DNA of 64,000 nucleotides from Amaricoccus sp047275745. GTDB taxonomy: Bacteria; Pseudomonadota; Alphaproteobacteria; Rhodobacterales; Rhodobacteraceae. Every line of letters starts with the position of its first letter. Positions within the stretch are counted from its first letter, which is position 1. Under the pieces are notes generated by a model. That model was not told where the DNA came from. It worked only from the letters and a program-made list of their open reading frames with translations, and made no database searches. This document shows positions 59,270 to 64,000 of the stretch, one piece after another. The stretch is from positions 62,001 to 126,000 of the forward strand of contig NZ_JBKQWU010000003.1 in assembly GCF_047275745.1 (NCBI RefSeq). Direction: 5' to 3'. The translations under genes and the position numbers were made by a program.

Positions 59270-60322
59270 TCAGCCGCGCATCTCTTCCAGCAGCGCCCGG
59301 ACGAGCTCTCCCGCCGGAAGCTCCCGCGCGAGGGGGGCACCCTGCCCCGCCCATTGCGCGGCGAATTCGTGATCGCCCTGCCCGACCGCGAGCGCGCTGA
59401 GCTGCTTGGCGGCGTCGTAGGCAAGGGGATAATCGGCCGCCCGCGGGCTGCCCGGCGCCTCGCCTTCCCGGATTAGCCGGTTCACCATGCCGCGCGCCGG
59501 ACGCCCGGAGAGCACCGGCGTCAGGCGGGTCCTGGTGGATCGGTCGCCCTTGAGATTGTCGCGGTAGTTCGCGTTGGCGGCGGATTCGGGGCAGAGGATG
59601 AAGGCCGTGCCAAGCTGCGCCGCCGCCGCGCCGATCTCGAGCATGGCGCGAATCCCCGCGCCGTCCATGATGCCGCCGGCCGCGACGACCGGCAGAGGGC
59701 TCGTCCGCGTGAGCAACCGGGTCAGCACGAACGTGCTCAGCCGCTCGTCGGCGGCTTCCGGATCGAACATCCCGCGGTGTCCGCCCGCCTCGATCCCTTG
59801 CGCCACGATCGCATCGATCCCGGCGGCTTCGATCGCGGCGGCCTCCTCCGCGTTGGTGGCGGTCGCCATCGTCCGTATCCCGGCGGCGCGAAAGGCTTCG
59901 ATCCAGTCCCGCGCCGGGATGCCGAAATGGAAGCTGACGATCGCGGGCCGGGTGTCGAGGAGCATCCGGAACGCCTCCTCGTCGGCGAGAAAACTCTTGT
60001 AGATCTCGTCGAGCCGCTCCGGGGCCGCGCCGCCGAACTCGGTGAAGAGCGGCGCGAGATGCCGCAGCCAGGCGCCCTCGCGCGCCGCGTCCCGTTTCGC
60101 GGGCGCATGGCAGAACACATTGACGTTGAAGGGCCTGGCCGTGAGCGCGCGCGTCTCCTCGATCATCGCGCGCGCCTGAGCGGCCGTGCTCGCCCCGATC
60201 CCGAGCGAGCCGAGGCCGCCCGCCTCTGACACGGCCGCGGCCAGCGCGGGCGTCGAGACGCCCGCCATCGGCGCCTGGATGATCGGATTTGGCAGTTCGA
60301 ACAGGTGCGCGGCGCCGCTCAT
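59270..60322 (-). CDS. Nitronate monooxygenase (2-nitropropane dioxygenase family)
   Basis: FMN-dependent TIM-barrel enzyme of 350 residues that oxidises alkyl nitronates such as propionate-3-nitronate. Visible are NPIIQAPMAGVSTPALAAAV at the start, the VSFHFGIP segment near the active site, IVAQGIEAGGHRG, and the phosphate-binding PVVAAGGIMDG followed by AAQLGTAF. The ATG at 60322 was chosen for its GGAGG site; an ATG nine codons upstream is weaker. Stands alone, transcribed in the same direction as the permease behind it. Nothing is recognised in 60323-60492. Confidence 0.9.
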   Translation of the reverse strand: MSGAAHLFELPNPIIQAPMAGVSTPALAAAVSEAGGLGSLGIGASTAAQARAMIEETRALTARPFNVNVFCHAPAKRDAAREGAWLRHLAPLFTEFGGAAPERLDEIYKSFLADEEAFRMLLDTRPAIVSFHFGIPARDWIEAFRAAGIRTMATATNAEEAAAIEAAGIDAIVAQGIEAGGHRGMFDPEAADERLSTFVLTRLLTRTSPLPVVAAGGIMDGAGIRAMLEIGAAAAQLGTAFILCPESAANANYRDNLKGDRSTRTRLTPVLSGRPARGMVNRLIREGEAPGSPRAADYPLAYDAAKQLSALAVGQGDHEFAAQWAGQGAPLARELPAGELVRALLEEMRG

Positions 60323-60492
60323 CGTATCCTCCGGGATGGATCGAAGCACGTAAGACGGTCAACCAGTTCCGCGATGGCGCGCCGATCGTCAAGGGTGCGG
60401 AGGCGGGGGATCGGCCGCCTCCGCCCGCGGGTCATGCTCCAGGGTGCCCGGGGAGGACCGGCGGACCGAAGTCCGCCCCGCGGCCGCCCCGC

Positions 60493-61953
60493 TCAGTTGC
60501 GCGGCGCGTCCTCGTGATGCTCGGCGAGCGCCTGCGGATCGCGCAGTCCGCCCTCGCGGTGGCGCACGAAATGGTTCCAGCCCCAGGTCAGCGCCCAGAG
60601 GATCACGCCGATGCCGATGAGCCAGGCGGCGATGCGGTACTGCGGCATCTGCGAGGCGCTCCGCGCCCAGGGGCCGGCGAGGAAGGCGCAGGTGACGGCG
60701 CCGACCCAGGGCACCCAGCCCGGCGCGCGGAAGTGATCATGCTCGACCTTCTGCTTGCGCAGGACGAGGAGCGAGATGTTGACGATGGTGAAGACGCAGA
60801 GCAGGAGGAGGGCCGTGGTGCCGCCGAGCAGGCTGACCGCCTGTCCGCCGCTGTTGCTCACCACGAAGAAGATCAGCCCGAACGAGAGCAGCGTGGTGAA
60901 GAGGATCGCCACCCAGGGCGTACGGCGCGTCGGATGGACCCGGCCGAGGACATGCGGCAAGACCCGCTGGTTCGCGAGGCCGTAGAGCAGCCTCGACGCC
61001 ATCAGCATGTTGATGAGCGCCGAATTGGCGACGGCGAACATGCCGATGAAGGGGAAGATCGTGTCGAAGGGCAGGTTCGGCGCGCCGGCGCGAACCACCT
61101 GCGTCAGCGCCGAGCCCTTGGAACTGTCGGTCAGGTCGCCCACGGGCACGAGCGCCACGGCGCAGATCGAGACCATCACGTAGATGACGCCGGTGATCCC
61201 GAGTCCGGTCAGCATGACGCGGGGGAAATCCCGAACCGGATTGGTGCATTCCTCGGCCATGTTCACCGAATCCTCGAAGCCCACCATGGCGAAGAAGGCG
61301 AGCGAGGTGGCGGCGGTCAGCGCCATGAAGGCGCTCTTCTCCTCGGAGGAGCGGAACACCATGACCTCGGAGAAATCGGCGCGGCCCTGGCTCATCGCCC
61401 AGAAGCCGATGAAGATGATCATCAGCAGGCCCGAGAGCTCGACGCAGGTCAGGATCACATTCGCCTTGACGCTCTCGCCGACGCCCCGGAAGTTGATCGC
61501 GGCGACGAGCGTCATGAAGAGGAGCGCCAGGACGAGGATGCCGAAACTCCCATCCTCGAAGCCGAGTCCGAACCCGTCCGAGAGAAAGCCCGCGAAGGCG
61601 TTGGAGGCGGTCGAGGCCGAAGTGATGCCGGAGCACATCACGGTGAAGGCGACGAGGAAGGTGAGGAAGTGAACTCCGAAGGCGCGATGCGCGTAGAGCG
61701 CGGCGCCTGCGGCCTGCGGATAGCGGGTCACGAGCTCGAGATAGGAGAAGGCGGTTATCGTCGCCACGGTGAAGGCGACGAGGAAGGGTGCCCAGGCGGC
61801 GCCGCCGACCTCGCCCGCGACCGAGCCGGTCAGCGCGTAGACTCCGGTGCCGAGGATGTCCCCCACGATGAAGAGCAGCAGAAGCTTCGGGCCCATGACC
61901 CGGTTCAGTTCGGGCTGCCCTCCGTGGGTGCCCTCGGCCGATGTCGTGCTCAT
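60493..61953 (-). CDS. APC-family amino-acid permease
   Basis: A 486-residue inner-membrane transporter with 12 to 14 helices. The helix-1 signature is GDILGTGVYALTGSVAGEVGG, with an unwound GTG glycine stretch for amino-acid binding. The conserved helix-6 region is AFFAMVGFEDSVNMAEECTNP and the loop around RDFPRVMLTGL follows. Cationic or neutral amino acids are the usual substrates of this branch; not resolved here. A GGGGGG-type ribosome site precedes the ATG. Monocistronic. Confidence 0.9.
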   Translation of the reverse strand: MSTTSAEGTHGGQPELNRVMGPKLLLLFIVGDILGTGVYALTGSVAGEVGGAAWAPFLVAFTVATITAFSYLELVTRYPQAAGAALYAHRAFGVHFLTFLVAFTVMCSGITSASTASNAFAGFLSDGFGLGFEDGSFGILVLALLFMTLVAAINFRGVGESVKANVILTCVELSGLLMIIFIGFWAMSQGRADFSEVMVFRSSEEKSAFMALTAATSLAFFAMVGFEDSVNMAEECTNPVRDFPRVMLTGLGITGVIYVMVSICAVALVPVGDLTDSSKGSALTQVVRAGAPNLPFDTIFPFIGMFAVANSALINMLMASRLLYGLANQRVLPHVLGRVHPTRRTPWVAILFTTLLSFGLIFFVVSNSGGQAVSLLGGTTALLLLCVFTIVNISLLVLRKQKVEHDHFRAPGWVPWVGAVTCAFLAGPWARSASQMPQYRIAAWLIGIGVILWALTWGWNHFVRHREGGLRDPQALAEHHEDAPRN

Positions 61954-62381
61954 GAATGTCCCCCCTCAAACACGCCAATTCAGACTCGCCAGTCAGGCGC
62001 GCAAATCAGGCCCGCGATCAGGCCCGGGCCCGGCTCGCCAATTCGTGAAGCAACGCCTGAGCCGTCGCCGGGTTCCCCTCCTTGGTTCGCCGCCATCGTA
62101 CTCGCCGATCCCGGCTCCGGATGGGCGGTCAGCGCACGACGGTCCGGCGTTGCTCCACGCCCGGAGGCGACGCCGCGCCGGAACGCGCGGCGGCGGCTTG
62201 GCACCCGTCCCGGGACTTCTGAGGCACGGCAGCCTTGACAGGCCGCGCCGCGCTGATTTCGCGTGGATGAGACGAATTCGCGGTATATCGGCCTTGACGG
62301 AACCGTTCCGGGCTCGCTGATCGAAGGTGCCTCGTCCCGCCGCGAAGCGACCCTTGCCCGAACCCGATGAGGAGACACGCC
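61954..62381. other. Intergenic region without recognised gene
   Basis: Between the divergent APC permease and DUF6489 genes. It contains short CAGGC-type imperfect repeats just after the permease start (about 61980-62040) but no ORF with a ribosome site, hairpin terminator or convincing promoter. Confidence 0.5.
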
Positions 62382-62618
62382 ATGAAGATCACCGTCGAGA
62401 TCGACTGCACCCCCGCGGAGGCCCGCGACTTTCTGGGCCTGCCGGATGTGAAGCCGATCCAGGAGGAGATGATGAGCGACATGCGCGAACGGATGATGTC
62501 GGCGGCCCATGCCATGGACCCGGCGGAAATCCTGCGAAGCTGGATGTCAGGCACCGGCGGGTTCGACCGGAGCCAGGATCTCTTCGCCCTCATGACCGGG
62601 GCCAAACGCGGCAAGTGA
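62382..62618 (+). CDS. DUF6489 family small protein
   Basis: A 78-residue protein beginning MKITVEIDCTPAEARDFLGL, with a helical, Met-rich middle (EEMMSDMRERMMSAAHAMD) and a basic end. This layout matches the DUF6489 small proteins of alphaproteobacteria, which have no assigned function; polyhydroxyalkanoate-associated helices look similar. TGAGGAG lies eight bases upstream of the ATG. It stands alone between divergent and convergent neighbours. Confidence 0.8.
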   Translation: MKITVEIDCTPAEARDFLGLPDVKPIQEEMMSDMRERMMSAAHAMDPAEILRSWMSGTGGFDRSQDLFALMTGAKRGK

Positions 62619-62660
62619 GGCCGCGCATCGTCGCGGGCCCCTGAGCCGCCGCGAGACCGG

Positions 62661-62673
62661 CCCCCCCCCCCCC
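62661..62673. repeat. Thirteen-cytosine homopolymer
   Basis: A run of 13 C between the DUF6489 gene and the convergent glycerate kinase gene, the longest homopolymer in the window. It is non-coding; its length may vary by replication slippage or be uncertain in the assembly. Confidence 0.9.
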
Positions 62674-62693
62674 GCCCGCGTCGCGCTCCCTCG

Positions 62694-63950
62694 TCAAAGC
62701 ACGAGGACGGCCCGGAAGTCGTTCACGTTGGTCAGGGTCGGGCCCGTCCGGATCAGCGCGCCGACGCGGTCGAACAGGCCGTAGCTGTCATGGCCATCCA
62801 GATGGTCGCGCGGTTCCAACCCGGCACCGCGGGCCCGCGCCAGCGTGTCGGGGCCGATGATCGCGCCGGCGGCGTCCTCGGTGCCATCGATGCCGTCGGT
62901 GTCGGCGGCCAGCGCCTGGATGCCGGGATGACCGCCGAGCGATTGCGCGAGGCCCAGCAGAAACTCGGTGTTGCGCCCGCCCCGGCCGGGTTTCGCCCCG
63001 CCGATCGTCACGGTCGTCTCGCCGCCCGAGAGCAGGACGGCCGGCGCCGCGACCGGCATGCCATGGGCGGCGCAGGATCGCGCGATACCGGCCATGGCGA
63101 TGCCGAGCTGCGCCGCCTCGCCCTCCAGCGCGTCGCCGAGGATCAGCGGCGTGACCCCCGCCGCCCGGGCGACCTCGGCGGCCGCCTCCAGCGACATGCG
63201 CGGGGTGGCGATCATGCGGTAGTCCGGGGTGAAACCGGGCCGCGGCTCGGCCGGGCGCAGCAGGATCTCGCGGGCGGCGGCGGGCAGCGACGGGCCGAGC
63301 TTCGCCACCAGATGCGACAGATCCTCGCCCGCCGTCGGATCGGGCACCGTGGGTCCGGAGGCGACGGCCGCCGGGTCGTCTCCGGGCACGTCCGAGATCG
63401 CGAGCGTGACCAGCCGGGCCGGCGCGGCGGCGCGGGCGAGGCCGCCGCCCTTGACGCGCGAGAGCCGTCTGCGGACCCGGTTCATGTCCTCGATGGTCAG
63501 GCCGGATTTCAGGAGCAGCCGGTTGACCTCGATCTTCTCGGGCAGCGTCAGCGGCGCTACGGGAAGCGTCATCAGCGCGGAGCCGCCCCCGGAGATGAGC
63601 GCGAGCACGAGATCGTCAGGCCCCGCCGCCTTGGCGGTCCGCAGGATCTCCTCGGCGGCCCGCTCCCCGGCCGCGTCGGGGACGGGATGCGCGGCCTCCA
63701 GCACCCTGATCCGCTCGGTCGGCACGGCATGGCCGTAGCGGGTCACGACCACGCCCAAGAGGTCGACATCGGGCCAGGCCAGTTCGAGCGCGCGCGCCAT
63801 CGCGGCGGCGGATTTGCCCGCCCCCACGACGACGCAGCGGCCGGCGGGTTTCCCGGGCAGATGCCGGGCGAGGACGGTCGCGGGGTCCGCCGCCGCGATC
63901 GCCGCGTCCATCATCCGGCGCAGCAGGTCTTTCGCATCCTCGTCCGTCAT
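62694..63950 (-). CDS. Glycerate 2-kinase (MOFRL family; GckA/TtuD)
   Basis: ATP-dependent kinase making 2-phosphoglycerate from D-glycerate, used for serine-cycle, glyoxylate or tartrate metabolism. The 418-residue product has the N-terminal GckA domain (VVVGAGKSAAAMARALELAW, the conserved LALISGGGSALMTLP and NRVRRRLSRVKGGGLARAA) and a C-terminal MOFRL domain (LLSGGETTVTIGG, GRGGRNTEFLLGLA, DTDGIDGTEDAAGA). Full length. The end of a further gene lies 12 bases upstream on the same strand, so it is part of an operon that continues past the window. Confidence 0.93.
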   Translation of the reverse strand: MTDEDAKDLLRRMMDAAIAAADPATVLARHLPGKPAGRCVVVGAGKSAAAMARALELAWPDVDLLGVVVTRYGHAVPTERIRVLEAAHPVPDAAGERAAEEILRTAKAAGPDDLVLALISGGGSALMTLPVAPLTLPEKIEVNRLLLKSGLTIEDMNRVRRRLSRVKGGGLARAAAPARLVTLAISDVPGDDPAAVASGPTVPDPTAGEDLSHLVAKLGPSLPAAAREILLRPAEPRPGFTPDYRMIATPRMSLEAAAEVARAAGVTPLILGDALEGEAAQLGIAMAGIARSCAAHGMPVAAPAVLLSGGETTVTIGGAKPGRGGRNTEFLLGLAQSLGGHPGIQALAADTDGIDGTEDAAGAIIGPDTLARARGAGLEPRDHLDGHDSYGLFDRVGALIRTGPTLTNVNDFRAVLVL

Positions 63951-63962
63951 CGCTCGTGCCCC

Positions 63963-64000
63963 TCAGATGTTTTCGCCGCGGATCGCTTCGCAGACCGCGT
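63963..64000 (-). CDS. C-terminal end of an upstream gene (partial)
   Basis: The last eleven codons of a minus-strand gene, reading AVCEAIRGENI then TGA, twelve bases before the glycerate kinase start. Too little to identify; tartrate/isopropylmalate dehydrogenase-type proteins often end similarly and are partners of glycerate kinase (ttuC-ttuD), but that is only a guess. Confidence 0.5.
   Translation of the reverse strand, partial: AVCEAIRGENI

Overview
The window is a GC-rich (roughly two-thirds G+C or more) stretch of a bacterial chromosome. Everything in it fits an alphaproteobacterium of the Rhodobacterales (Paracoccaceae/Rhodobacter-like): an RpoHII-type heat-shock sigma factor with an RpoE-like promoter, a NAD-linked fds formate dehydrogenase, a 6S RNA in front of the 5-formyltetrahydrofolate cyclo-ligase gene, opgGH, a DUF1127 small protein, and class II DAHP synthase. 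No phage, insertion sequence, CRISPR array, rRNA or tRNA gene was seen. Genes are densely packed, with many ATGA/GTGA stop-start overlaps. 

Layout. 0-4 kb: a LysR regulator, fdsG, fdsB and a truncated EamA exporter with a His-rich tail (minus strand). 4-6 kb: a SemiSWEET protein and 6-phosphogluconate dehydrogenase. 6-10 kb: opgG-opgH for periplasmic glucans. 10-14.5 kb: an alcohol/aldehyde oxidation module (AcoR-like regulator, aldehyde dehydrogenase, DUF779 protein, zinc alcohol dehydrogenase) with a palindromic candidate operator and two good terminators. 14.6-21.9 kb: housekeeping and regulation (receiver protein, GlxA-type regulator, DAHP synthase, serB, uvrD, a small P-loop protein). 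22-24 kb: a DUF1127 gene with a promoter, a possible leader ORF and a terminator, then the Fe-S carrier Mrp/ApbC. 24-31 kb: a complete branched-chain amino-acid-type ABC transporter followed by an aldo/keto reductase and a GST-like protein. 31-40.7 kb: minus-strand genes for envelope and housekeeping functions, ending at fau and 6S RNA. 

41.0-42.5 kb: an AT-rich two-gene insert, a membrane protein overlapping a secreted HExxH metalloprotease. It is the clearest foreign-looking segment and the best candidate for something undescribed. 42.5-47.8 kb: minus-strand dut-Rrf2-cysK-moeB and coaBC, then chaN. 47.8-52.9 kb: rpoH2, comM, an esterase, gshB and the molybdate-binding protein mop. 

53-59 kb: three small regulator-plus-target units: PadR with an old-yellow-enzyme reductase, a MerR-type promoter with a frameshifted gene, and TetR with a glyoxalase-like gene carrying twin identical operators. 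59-64 kb: nitronate monooxygenase, an APC permease, a DUF6489 protein, glycerate kinase and the last residues of a further gene. 

How the genes connect. Molybdenum appears three times (fdsGB, moeB, mop), which suggests the organism makes and uses molybdo-enzymes, although the catalytic fdsA subunit is not visible here. One-carbon and alcohol oxidation (fds, alcohol and aldehyde dehydrogenases, fau) and oxidative/envelope stress functions (rpoH2, gshB, chaN, DUF1127, the NlpE-META protein) are the other recurring themes.
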